Below the pieces are notes generated by a model. It saw only the letters and a program-made list of their open reading frames with translations. It was not told the DNA's origin and ran no database searches. Shown in pieces: positions 8,363 to 17,416 of a DNA stretch of 29,720 nucleotides (position 1 is the first letter of the stretch; each line of letters starts with the position of its first letter). The position numbers and the translations under genes were made by a program. Source of the DNA: an uncultured Clostridium sp. (GTDB lineage: Bacteria; Bacillota; Clostridia; TANB77; CAG-508); contig USRT01000025.1 of NCBI GenBank assembly GCA_900557195.1, positions 1 to 29,720 on the forward strand, in the 5' to 3' direction.

Positions 8363-11300
8363 AATAGTTTGGTTATCTGATACTTCGTTTGTTTCATTTT
8401 CTTTTAATACTCTTTTTTTCTCTTTTTCTTGACGTTCTAAATTATCTTTTGCAACAGTTATTAACAGTTTTAATCTATTAGTTTGGTTTGCTTCGCTAGC
8501 GCCAGGGTCATAATCTATAGGAGATATATTTGCATCTGGATATTTATTTCTAATTGTTTTTATAACTCCTTTTCCTACGACATGATTTGGTAAACATGCA
8601 AAAGGTTGAACACATACAATATTTGGAATACCGTTTTCTATATATTCTATCATTTCTGCCGTTAAAAACCATCCTTCACCTGTTTGATTTCCAATTGATA
8701 AGATATCTTTTACTTTATCTTCTAATTCCCATATGTCACAAGGTAGTAAATACCCCTTTTTTGAATTAGATAAGGCTATACGTGAATCTTTTTCTAAGAT
8801 ATCAATTAATTTTATTGCAGTTTTAAATAATTTGGCTTTCATTTTATCTGTTTTTATTAGTTGATTAAATGTAATTTTATGTGTAGCAATAAATTTAACA
8901 AATCCCATAAAATCTGGAAGAATTACTTCTGCGCCTTCTTCTTCTAATTTATTAACAACAAAGTTATTACCAAAAGGATGGTATTTTATTAAAACTTCAC
9001 CAACAACACCTACTTTAGGTTTTTTTATAGATGTATCTAATTCAATTCTTTCAAAGTCATTCACCATATCATAAATACTTTGCTTAAATTGTTTTAGAGT
9101 AGATTTTTCTAATAATTGTTTACATTTAGACATCCATTCATTATATATTTTTTCTGTTTCTCCTTTATTTATTTCATATGCTCTATTTTTAGTTAATAGT
9201 TTTTGTAGTAAATCTGCATAAACAACCATTTTTAGTAGTCTTTCTATTAAAGGTAGTGTTATTTTAAATCCCGGCATCTTTTCCATTCCTACAACATTGA
9301 AAGAAATAACAGGTACGTTTTCAAATCCAGCATCTTTTAATGCTTTTCTTATGAATCCAATATAATTTGTTGCTCTACAACCACCACCGGTTTGTGACAT
9401 TATTAGAGCTGTTTTATTAATATCATATTTTCCAGATTGAAGTGCTTCAATAAATTGACCAGTTGTTAATATAGAAGGATAACATGCATCATTATTTACA
9501 TATTTTAAACCAGTTTCGACAGTATGATCTGTGCATTTACTAAGGAGTTCTACTTTATATCCAGATGATTTTACTGCAGATTCTAGTAATTCAAAATGTA
9601 TAGGAGCCATTTGTGGTATTAAAATAGTATAGTCTTTTTTCATATCTTTAGTAAATACAACTTTATTACATTCATAGTCTCCAGATGTTTTTTCTAGTAG
9701 ATTTAAAGATTCTCTTTTTTTCATACTAGCAAGTAAAGAACGAATACGGATTCTTACTGCTCCTAAATTGTTTATTTCATCAATTTTTATTAATGTATAC
9801 ATTTTCCCGAAACTAGATAATATTTCTTCAACTTGATCTGTAGTTACTGCATCTACACCACAACCAAAGGAGTTAAGTTGTACTAATTCCAAATTATCAT
9901 GTTTTCCTACAAAGTCTGCGGCAGCATATAGTCTGGCATGAAAGGCCCATTGGTCAACAACTCTTAATGGTCTTTTTGCTTCTGTTAAATGAGAAATACT
10001 ATCTTCTGTTAGTACACATAATCCAAGTGTTGTGATTAATGTGTCAATTCCATGATTTACTTCAGGGTCTGTGTGATAAGGACGACCTGCAAGTACTATA
10101 CCATGTAATTTATTATCGTTAATATATTTTAATGTCTCTTCACCTTTTTTTCGAATATCATTTTTAAAGTTTTGATATTCCTCTTCTGCTTTTTTGGCAG
10201 CAATTAATAATTCTTTTTTAGTAAAATTATATTCATTAAATTCTGGTAAATCCAAAATTGTTTGTGCTAATTTTTTGCTGTCAAAAGGTAAGAATGGATT
10301 AATAAATTTTATATCTTTTTCTTTTAATTCTTCTACATTATTTTTAAGTACTTCTGAATAAGAAATAACAATAGGACAGTTATAATGATTATCAGCCTTT
10401 TGATATTCTTTTCTAGAATATGGTACACAAGGATAAAATATTGTTTTTATTCCAGAGTTTATTAAACTCATAATATGGCCATGAGATAACTTAGCTGGGA
10501 AGCAAACAGACTCAGATGGCATTGACTCTATACCTTTTTCATATGTTGCTCTGTTACTATTTTCAGATAATATTACTCTAAAACCTAAATTAGTTAAAAA
10601 TGTGAACCAGAAAGGATAATCTTCATACATATTTAGAACTCTAGGGATACCGATAGTTCCACGATTAGCTTTGTCTATAGGTAGGGGTTCATAACTAAAA
10701 AGTCTATCATATTTATATTTTACTAAATTTGGCAAATCTGTATTAGATGTGATATTTCCTGCACCTTTTTCGCAACGATTTCCAGATATATATTTACTTC
10801 CATTACTAAATTTATTTATAGTTAATAAACAATGATTTTCACAACCATTACAACGTACATGTGATGTAGTAATTTTTAAATTATCTAAATCTTCCATTTT
10901 TGATATTGTAGACATATACTCCATATCAAGATTTGCCTCATATTGTTCTTTAGCAAGTAAAGCAACTCCATAAGCTCCCATAAGTCCAGAAATATCAGGA
11001 CGTATAACATTTTTACCTACAATTAGTTCAAAGGCACGAAGTACAGCATCATTATAGAAAGTTCCACCTTGAACAACAATATAATCTCCGAGTGTTTCTG
11101 TATCTCTTACTTTCATTACTTTTTGTATAGCATTTTTTATTACAGAATATGAAAGACCAGCAGAGATATCTCCAACTGAATATCCTTCTTTTTGAGCTTG
11201 TTTGATTTTTGAATTCATAAATACAGTACATCTAGAACCTAAATCTACAGGTTTTCTAGAATCTATAGCAGATTTTACAAATTCTTCTATAGAAAGATTC

Positions 11301-12681
11301 AGACTTTTAGCGAAAGTTTCTATAAAAGATCCACAACCTGAAGAACAAGCTTCATTTAATAAAATATTATCTATAGCTCCATTTTTCATTTTAATGTATT
11401 TCATATCTTGACCACCAATATCTACAATACTAGTAACGTTTGGAGTGAATTTCTTAGCAGCTGTATAATGAGCTATTGTTTCTATTTCATTTAAATCGAT
11501 ATTTAATGCTGTTTGTATTAATTTTTCTCCATATCCAGTAACACCACTAAAACGGATTTTAGCAGTAGCAGGTAAATCTGAATATAATTTTTTTAGCATA
11601 TTTATAACACTATTTAACGGATTTCCTTCGTTACTTCCATATAGAGAATATAATAAAGTTCCGCATAGAATCTATTACTACTAATTTAGTTGTTGTTGAA
11701 CCAGCATCAATACCAATAAAACAATCTCCACTAAAATCTTTTAAATCTTTTCTTTCTACAGCATTCTTACTATGTCTTTCCTTAAATTCCTCATAATCTG
11801 CATCTATAGAAAATAATGGTTTTAAAGGTTTGCTTGTGTTATCGTGTGAAATACGTAAAACTTCGATTTTACTTTTCAATTTTTCTATAGAAATAGGTGT
11901 CTGATTTAATGAATCAAGAGCTGCACCTTTGGCAACTAATAAATGAGCTTCCTCTGGAATAATTATTTCATCATCAGTTAAATTTAAAGTTTCTATAAAT
12001 CTATTACGTAACTCTGATAAATAGTTTAGTGGACCACCTAAAAACGCAACATTCCCACGAATAGGTCTACCACAAGCAAGTCCACTTATAGTTTGATTTA
12101 CAACTGCTTGGAAAATAGAAACTGCAATATCTTCTTTAGCTGCTCCTTCATTTAATAATGGTTGTATGTCTGTTTTAGCAAATACTCCGACAACGTGATG
12201 CGATTGGATATATCATAGTGTGATTTTTAGATAATTCATTAAGACCAGAGGCATCTGTATGTAATAATGAAGCCATTTGATCTATAAATGCACCAGTTCC
12301 ACCTGCGCAAGTTCCATTCATACGTTGTTCAATAGAATTATCGAAATATATAATTTTTGCGTCTTCTCCACCAAGTTCTATTACTACATCTGTTTTAGGA
12401 ATATATTTTTCTACAGCTCTTTTACAAGAAACGACTTCTTGTATAAATGGTAAATCCAAAAAGTTAGCAGCAGACATTGCTCCAGAACCTGTTAATGCAA
12501 TTGTAAATAAGTTATCTGGGTAAGAAACTAATAAGTTTTCAAGTACATTGCATACTGTATTTTTAGTATCTGAAAAATGTCTTTGGTAATCTCTATATAT
12601 AATATTTAAATTATCATCCATTACAATTATTTTTACTGTTGTAGAACCTACGTCTAGTCCTACATGTAATACTTTATTCAT
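8354..12681 (-). CDS. acyl-CoA dehydratase activase-type protein (double BadF/BcrA ATPase + DUF2229), two +1 shifts at CGGA
   Basis: A large protein, 1441 residues after two corrections. ATPase domain 1 (GLDVGSTTVK at 8-17) has Cys ligands in GTCAGGTG and SRC (164). Domain 2 starts with GIDAGSTTTK (323-332) and repeats the pattern (EACSSGCGSF, DLGSRCTVF). A cysteine cluster (CNGCENHC) and the DUF2229/dehydratase-like region follow (IGIPRVLNMYEDYPFW; AGRPYHTDP). Relatives are ASKHA ATPases that drive electrons into 2-hydroxyacyl-CoA dehydratases through a 4Fe-4S cluster; the role of this long form is unknown. The zero frame breaks at CGG 12189 and CGG 11663. Reading CGGA as Gly gives SRC-G-VFAKTD (G165) and IDSM-G-TLLYS (G340). 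AGGAGA precedes the ATG. Confidence 0.88.
11660..11663 (-). other. in-phase CGGA frameshift site 3 (activase, residue 340)
   Basis: Minus-strand context ATG CGG AAC; expected ATG GGA ACT. Without the shift the frame stops at 11631. With it the second ATPase domain continues as GTLLYSLYGSNEGNPL, the family sequence. Confidence 0.8.
12186..12189 (-). other. in-phase CGGA frameshift site 2 (activase, residue 165)
   Basis: Minus-strand context TGT CGG AGT; expected TGT GGA GTA TTT. Without the shift the frame ends at TAA 12175. With it the motif becomes SRCGVFAKTD, where the Cys is the expected iron-sulfur ligand and Gly follows directly. Confidence 0.82.
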
Positions 12682-12868
12682 ATTAAGGTCTCCTTTATAT
12701 TTAAGATTATAAATCTAACTATAATTTTATATGTAAATGGACATTTTGTCAAACGTTTAAGTAGCTTAAATTATGGAAAAATAAGATTTAAAAATAGATG
12801 TTTTAAATACTTGTTCTAAAATAAACTTGTCTATAATATGATTAAATAAAAAAGATGGAGGAGATATT

Positions 12869-13423
12869 ATGAAAAACAAAAAAACAATGATAATCATTAT
12901 AATTATTTTATGTGGATTGCTATTGGGACTTGTAAGTATATTCTTTGTAAAGGATAAGAAAGAAGAAGTAATAGAGATATTGCCAGAAGAGGAAATATCT
13001 GATGAACAATTAAGACAGACTATGGTTTCATTATATTATGAAAATAAAGAAACAAAAAAATTAATGCCAGAAGCAAGACTTGTTGATGTAAAATTATTAA
13101 TAAATGAACCATACGAATTGTTAATTAAGTTATTAATGGAAGAACCTAAGAATAGTAGTTTAAAAACAGTTATTCCAAGTAATGTAACTGTTAATAAAGT
13201 AGAGTTAAATTCGGATGTATTGTATATAGATTTTTCAAAAGAATTTATAGAAAATCATGAAGGTGGTTTAGAAAGTGAAAAAAATACTATATATTCTATT
13301 GTAAATACATTGACTGAATTAACAGAAATTAATGGAATTAAAATATTAATAGATAATAAGGAGGATATGTCATTTAAAGATGAGCTGATAAAATTTGATA
13401 AGGTATTTACAAAAGAGGAGTAA
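12869..13423 (+). CDS. membrane-anchored GerMN-domain protein
   Basis: 184 residues. It has an N-terminal membrane anchor (about 6-28), a short acidic linker, and then a single GerMN domain (about 60-180). Typical elements of the domain are LLMEEPKNSSLKTVIP, VLYIDFSKEF, IYSIVNTLTEL and IKILIDN. GerMN domains occur in spore germination and sporulation proteins and in extracytoplasmic lipoproteins; they are thought to bind ligands or cell-wall components. There is no lipobox Cys after the hydrophobic segment (the Cys at 15 lies within it), so it is probably a transmembrane anchor. GGAGGAG precedes the ATG by 6 nt. Confidence 0.8.
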   Translation: MKNKKTMIIIIIILCGLLLGLVSIFFVKDKKEEVIEILPEEEISDEQLRQTMVSLYYENKETKKLMPEARLVDVKLLINEPYELLIKLLMEEPKNSSLKTVIPSNVTVNKVELNSDVLYIDFSKEFIENHEGGLESEKNTIYSIVNTLTELTEINGIKILIDNKEDMSFKDELIKFDKVFTKEE

Positions 13424-13585
13424 TTATTTTAAAAATTTATATAAATTAATGCATTTTAAAGCATGTTTAACATTGCATAAAAAATGTTCTACTTCAAAAA
13501 GAGAATTCACAGTGTTCTCTTTTTTTTGTGAGAAATTTATATTTTTCATAGTATTCTTTTTAGAATTTTTTTCTTTTCTATCCAT
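13424..13585 (-). CDS. possible 53-residue basic protein
   Basis: An open frame starting with ATG at 13585, preceded by AAGGTG at a suitable distance (7 nt). The product is basic and soluble (MDRKEKNSKKNT at the start, FEVEHFLCNVKHALK near the end). It overlaps, on the opposite strand, the terminator hairpin of the GerMN gene and ends against its stop codon. I recognise no family. The ribosome site and the even amino-acid composition favour a real gene; the short length and the overlap speak against it. Confidence 0.35.
   Translation of the reverse strand: MDRKEKNSKKNTMKNINFSQKKENTVNSLFEVEHFLCNVKHALKCINLYKFLK
13496..13527 (+). terminator. terminator after the GerMN gene
   Basis: A 10-bp perfect stem (13496-13505 with 13515-13524), a 9-nt loop, and a run of T through 13527. 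Confidence 0.8.
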
Positions 13586-13604
13586 ATATTTACACCTTCT
13601 TTTA

Positions 13605-13633
13605 TTGTTAACTAATTTAATATATGATATAAT
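13605..13633 (+). promoter_or_regulatory. promoter of trmN6
   Basis: TTGTTA (13605-13610), 17-bp spacer, TATAAT (13628-13633), 27 bp before the trmN6 ATG. Confidence 0.7.
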
Positions 13634-13660
13634 ATGCAAAAATGTTAAAGGAAGTTACAT

Positions 13661-14402
13661 ATGGAGTTAAAAGAAAATGAAAGGATTGATGACTTAGGAA
13701 TAAGTAATTATAAAATAATACAAAATAAGGATGGATTTTGTTTTGGAATTGATAGTGTGCTATTGTCAGACTTTTCTAAAAACATAAAAAAGGGAAGTAG
13801 AGTTTTAGACTTAGGAACACGGAACTGGAATAATTTCTATTTTGTTATGTGCAAAAACTAGTTTAACTGAAATAACTGGTGTTGAGATACAAAAAGAAGT
13901 TTTTGAAATGGCAAAAAGAAGTATTATTTTGAACAATTTAGAAAATAAATTTAAAATCATAAATAGTAATGTAAAAGATATAGATAAAATATTAGAGTGT
14001 AATTATTTTGATGTTGTTGTGTCCAATCCACCATATAAAAAAATGCAAACTGGGAAAGTAAATGAAAACGAAAAAAAACTGATTTCAAGACATGAGGTTG
14101 AAGCATGCTTAGATGATTTTATTAATATTAGTAGTAAAATGTTAAAAAGCAAAGGGGAATTATATATGGTACATAGACCAGACAGATTAGTTGATATAAT
14201 AGAAGCCCTGAGAAAATATAAATTAGAGCCTAAAGAAATTAAATTTGTACATCCTAATAAAGATAAAGCACCAAATATGCTTCTTATAAAAGCTGTAAAA
14301 AATGCAAAGCCATTTTTAAAAGTTATGGAGCCTTTATATGTTTATAACATTGATGGTTCATATACAGAAGAGATATTGAAAATTTATAATAAAAATATAT
14401 AG
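13661..14402 (+). CDS. tRNA1(Val) (adenine37-N6)-methyltransferase TrmN6-like, +1 shift at CGGA
   Basis: SAM-dependent N6-adenine methyltransferase of the TrmN6/YfiC type, 246 residues after correction. The N-terminus carries GFCFGIDSVLLSDF, characteristic of the family, and SNPPYKK (about residue 123) is the NPPY catalytic motif. At codon 54 the zero frame reads ACA CGG AAC and stops at TAG 13859-13861. Reading CGGA (13820-13823) as one unit gives LDLGT-G-TGIISILLCAKT, the SAM-binding motif I. The protein starts at ATG 13661 after AGGAAG. A downstream fragment alone would lack the SAM site, so a product needs the shift. Confidence 0.88.
13820..13823 (+). other. in-phase CGGA frameshift site 4 (trmN6, codon 54)
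   Basis: Context ACA CGG AAC; expected ACA GGA ACT GGA. The unit falls on the middle glycine of the GTGTG SAM-binding loop. Confidence 0.82.
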
Positions 14403-14538
14403 ATATACAAATAAAAACTATTATAAAGGCAATGTTATAGTATAGAAAGTCATACTCTTCTATAGCGATTTATCTGAAAAACTAGTTTGTGTGAAATAAG
14501 TTTATAAAATTAATTATATAATATATAAGGAGAATAAG

Positions 14539-15354
14539 ATGAGTGGAAATTTATATTTAGTTGCAACACCAATTGGAAATTTAGAAGATATTACATTAAG
14601 AGCTATAAAAGTATTAAAAAGTGTAGATATTATAGCTGCTGAAGATACAAGACATACTTTAAAATTATTAAACCATTTAGAGATAAAAAAAACGTTAATT
14701 AGTTATCATAGACATAATGAGGATCTTAAAACGACAGTTTTAATTGATAAATTATTAGAAGGAAATAACGTTGCTTTAGTAACAGATGCCGGAACTCCTG
14801 CTATTTCAGACCCTGGTGAAGAAGTTGTAAAACAAGCAATAGAAAATAATATAAAAATAATACCAATACCTGGAGCATGTGCATTAATAAATGCATTAAT
14901 AGTTTCGGGGTTTTGTACGAAACAATTTTCTTTTTATGGTTTTTTACCTGTTAATAAAAAAAATAGAAAAGCAAAATTTGATGAGTTAATTAAAGAAAGA
15001 AATACTATTATTTTATATGAAGCACCACATAAACTATTAAATACACTTAAAGATATATTAAAATATTTAGGAAATGTAAATATTGTTTTAGCAAAAGAAA
15101 TTACTAAAATACATGAAACTTTTATAAGGGGAAAGATAAGAGAAATTATTGATAATATTGAAAATGTAAAGGGTGAATTTATAATTATAATAGAGCCTAT
15201 AGAGATAGAAAATGAATATTCAGATGAGAAATTAAGTGTAAATGAATTATATATAAAATATGAAAAACAGGGACTTGAAAAAAAGGAGATAATAAAAAGG
15301 ATAGCAAAGGATAAAGGAGTTAATAAAAACGAAATATATAAACAGTTTATATAA
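14539..15354 (+). CDS. rsmI: 16S rRNA (cytidine1402-2'-O)-methyltransferase RsmI
   Basis: Tetrapyrrole-methylase-fold enzyme that adds the 2'-O-methyl group of m4Cm1402 in the ribosomal P site. The start GNLYLVATPIGNLEDITLRA, the AAEDTRHT motif (about 34-41), SYHRHNE, VTDAGTPAISDPGEE and PGACALINAL are all family hallmarks. 271 residues, a usual length. AAGGAG precedes the ATG by 7 nt. It follows trmN6 by 136 bp and ends in a strong bidirectional terminator. A GCC GGA at 14788-14793 contains CGGA out of phase, and the frame is intact across it. Confidence 0.97.
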   Translation: MSGNLYLVATPIGNLEDITLRAIKVLKSVDIIAAEDTRHTLKLLNHLEIKKTLISYHRHNEDLKTTVLIDKLLEGNNVALVTDAGTPAISDPGEEVVKQAIENNIKIIPIPGACALINALIVSGFCTKQFSFYGFLPVNKKNRKAKFDELIKERNTIILYEAPHKLLNTLKDILKYLGNVNIVLAKEITKIHETFIRGKIREIIDNIENVKGEFIIIIEPIEIENEYSDEKLSVNELYIKYEKQGLEKKEIIKRIAKDKGVNKNEIYKQFI

Positions 15355-15361
15355 ATTTCAA

Positions 15362-15412
15362 AAATAAAAAATGGAATGATTTTTGGTATTCACATCATTC
15401 CATTTTTTATTT
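15362..15412. terminator. bidirectional terminator between rsmI and the abrB-like gene
   Basis: A 19-bp perfect inverted repeat (15362-15380 with 15394-15412) and a 13-nt loop, with T-runs on both strands. The abrB stop codon (15411-15413) touches the right arm. Confidence 0.85.
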
Positions 15413-15665
15413 ATTCTTTAGAGTTTAAATCAGATAATTGTTTAGCACATTTATTACAAATTAATTTACCTTTATAATCGATTAGTTTCTTTGTATTTCC
15501 GCAAAATATACAATTTTGTTCATATTTTTTTAATATAATTGAAGAACCATCTACATATATTTCAATAGGGTCTTTTTCTGAAATATTAAATTTATTTCTT
15601 AATTCGATAGGAATAACAACTCTACCTAATTCATCTACTCTTCTAACTATTCCTGTTGACTTCAT
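15411..15665 (-). CDS. AbrB/SpoVT-family transition-state regulator
   Basis: 84 residues. The N-terminal swapped-hairpin AbrB DNA-binding domain is unmistakable (MKSTGIVRRVDELGRVVIPI, then IEIYVDGSSIILKKY). The C-terminal tail has CIFC (52-55) and CNKC (70-73), a likely zinc ribbon, as in clostridial AbrB proteins. AbrB proteins repress post-exponential and sporulation functions, and this one lies divergent from spmA-spmB. A very strong AAGGAGG precedes the ATG. TGC GGA at 15498-15501 (minus) is CGGA out of phase with no frame change. Confidence 0.92.
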   Translation of the reverse strand: MKSTGIVRRVDELGRVVIPIELRNKFNISEKDPIEIYVDGSSIILKKYEQNCIFCGNTKKLIDYKGKLICNKCAKQLSDLNSKE

Positions 15666-15713
15666 GTCATAACCTCCTTAAATCTACATTTTTCGACATA
15701 TTTTTATATTCAC

Positions 15714-15742
15714 ATTATATCATAAGGCTTAGAAAAAGGCAA
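15714..15742 (-). promoter_or_regulatory. promoter of the abrB-like gene
   Basis: On the minus strand: TTGCCT (15742-15737), 17-bp spacer, TATAAT (15719-15714), about 50 bp upstream of the start codon. Confidence 0.65.
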
Positions 15743-16024
15743 TATGAAACGAAAATTTTTTACTTTTTCTGGAATTTTTTGGTTAATATTCACAGCTCAC
15801 TTAAAGCACATACCAGCATAACAATGTTTGATATACGTACTTTTATAAAGATATTATTTCAAAAAGAATTAGCATGAATTTAATATAAAGTATGAATAGT
15901 AGATTTGTCCTAAATGTTAATACCGTATAATAACTATATACAAAGCAATGTTATAAACTAATTATATAGAATAATATTATAGATGGTGGAATATTATTAA
16001 ACAAAGTGAGAGGATTGATGATTT
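15743..16024. other. intergenic stretch before spmA
   Basis: No gene is supported in this stretch. A 9-bp inverted repeat (15970-15978 with 15990-15998) lies just upstream of the spmA ribosome site (GAGAGG at about 16008). I could not identify a convincing sporulation-sigma promoter. Confidence 0.5.
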
Positions 16025-16600
16025 ATGCTAAATGTAATATGGCCAGTTTTTATTATTATTTCGTTTGTATATGCAATATTAGTAGGAAATGTTGAAGAAG
16101 TTAATAAATCTATTTTTGATTCAGCAGGCAGTGCTGTCGAATTGTCTATTACTTTTTTGGGAACGATGTGTCTTTGGAATGGAATAATGAAGATTGTTCA
16201 AGAGACAAGTCTTATGAGCAAATTGACGAAATTATTAAATCCTATTATGAAATTTCTATTTCCAGAATTAAGAAAAGATAGTCCTGCAAAAAGTGAAATA
16301 TCAATGAACATTATTGCAAACATTTTAGGACTTGGCAATGCTGCCACACCACTTGGAATTAGAGCAATGAATGAATTACAAAAGGAAAATGTAAAAAAAG
16401 ATACATTATCTAATTCTATGATAATGTTTATTGTATTAAATACTGCATCATTACAATTAATTCCAACAACTGTTATTGCAATAAGAACATCACTTAGATC
16501 AGAAAATCCTAGCTTAGTTATAGTTCCTGTATGGATAGTTACGGTACTTGCTGCAGTAACGGCAGTTTATGTAACAAAAAGATTAATGAAGAAATTTTGA
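16025..16600 (+). CDS. spmA: spore maturation protein A
   Basis: Integral membrane protein of the nucleoside-recognition (Gate) family, needed with SpmB for proper dehydration of the spore core in Bacillus. The start MLNVIWPVFIIISFVYAI, GSAVELSITFLGTMCLWNGIMKI, LGLGNAATPLGIRAMNELQ and a hydrophobic C-terminus match SpmA. 191 residues, about the family size. The ATG at 16025 is preferred over one at 16018 in another frame. spmB starts 15 bp after the stop, so the two form an operon. Confidence 0.95.
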   Translation: MLNVIWPVFIIISFVYAILVGNVEEVNKSIFDSAGSAVELSITFLGTMCLWNGIMKIVQETSLMSKLTKLLNPIMKFLFPELRKDSPAKSEISMNIIANILGLGNAATPLGIRAMNELQKENVKKDTLSNSMIMFIVLNTASLQLIPTTVIAIRTSLRSENPSLVIVPVWIVTVLAAVTAVYVTKRLMKKF

Positions 16601-16615
16601 TAGGAGTGGTAATAT

Positions 16616-17144
16616 TTGAATATAATAAATTATGTATCTAGTGCAGCAATTCCAATAGTTATATTAATTATTGTACTAATAGGAGTGTCTGAGAAAAAAA
16701 AGGTATATGATATTTTTGTAGATGGAGCCAAAGAAGGAATACAAATAGTTTTTAATATATTTCCCACATTACTTGGGTTATTTGTTGCAATAGGAGTCTT
16801 GAGAAGTTCTGGAATATTAACATTAATTATAAATTTTATTGAACCAGTTACAAGTTTATTAAAGATACCAAGTGAAGTAATGCCTCTTGCCATATTAAGA
16901 CCAATTTCTGGTAGTGCATCTATGGCAATAGCAACAGATATAATGAATAACTATGGGGTAGATAGTAAGATACGGACTAATTGCTTCTACAATTATGGGC
17001 TCGACAGAAACAACTTTTTATACAATTGCAGTATACACAAGCTGTATAAAGATTAAAAAAATAAGATTTGTATTAATTGCAGCATTAGCAGCCGATATAG
17101 TTGGAATCATTGCGTCTGTAATAATTTGGGGAATTATGTCGTGA
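16616..17144 (+). CDS. spmB: spore maturation protein B, +1 shift at CGGA
   Basis: The second Gate-family membrane protein of the spmAB pair, 175 residues after correction. TTG start after TAGGAGTGG. The first part carries the family sequence (DGAKEGIQIVFNIFPTLLG; AILRPISGSASMA). At codon 120 the zero frame meets ATA CGG ACT and stops at 17056. Reading CGGA (16973-16976) as one unit gives DSKI-G-LIASTIMGSTETTFYTIAV, the conserved C-terminal half, which ends with TGA at 17142-17144. The Gly at the shift corresponds to the conserved glycine of DSxIG in SpmB. Confidence 0.9.
16973..16976 (+). other. in-phase CGGA frameshift site 5 (spmB, codon 120)
   Basis: Context ATA CGG ACT; expected ATA GGA CTA ATT. 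The unit falls on the glycine of the DSKIG motif. Confidence 0.82.
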
Positions 17145-17152
17145 AGTTTTTC

Positions 17153-17225
17153 TTGACTTTCTTAAAAAAAGATTGTAATATGTATTTACAGTTTTTTTCT
17201 AAGGAAGTCAAATATGTTTTTTAAA
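17153..17225 (+). terminator. structured terminator after spmB
   Basis: 17153-17170 pairs with 17192-17211 (about 18 bp with one G-U pair and one mismatch). The loop holds a small inner stem (TGTAA/TTACA). A T-run follows at 17217-17222. It starts 9 bp after the spmB stop codon. Confidence 0.65.
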
Positions 17226-17331
17226 TTCTTATTATTTTTTTCTATGTATTTTATCATAAGAAAAATTGTTCTAAAAATTATATCTAAATTTCTCAAAAAG
17301 AAAAAAATTAAATAAATGTTGTTTTTAATCT

Positions 17332-17400
17332 TGTAGAGGAAAAAAATAATATCTTTTTCGTGCCCCCGAAATTTTTAAAATTAAAAGATTTTCCTCTACA
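17332..17400. repeat. long inverted repeat between spmB and rlmH
   Basis: TGTAGAGGAAAA (17332-17343) pairs with the RC arm ending at 17400. After a 7-nt bulge, ATCTTTT pairs with AAAAGAT. The loop carries CGTGCCCCCG, the most GC-rich run in the surrounding intergenic DNA. No T-tract leaves either side, so it is not a standard terminator. It may be a small structured RNA, an rlmH 3' end or a MITE-like remnant. Confidence 0.6.
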
Positions 17401-17416
17401 ATACATTATATATAAA

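Noticed and set aside
13395..13670. 91-residue plus-strand frame across the GerMN terminator
   Set aside because: Overlaps the end of the GerMN gene and crosses its terminator and the trmN6 promoter; Phe/Leu/Ile-rich noise.
13842..14402. Independent downstream gene starting at TTG 13842 (trmN6 second half)
   Set aside because: It would lack the SAM-binding loop, has no ribosome site and continues the upstream frame after one base.
7200..17144. Ordinary random assembly indels as the cause of all frame breaks
   Set aside because: Indels would be expected mainly in the many A/T homopolymers, but none is seen there. All five breaks are the same tetramer in the same phase. Not fully excluded without reads.
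7200..17144. Pseudogenisation of the four genes
   Set aside because: The downstream parts keep full family sequences over hundreds of codons, and no other lesion is present.
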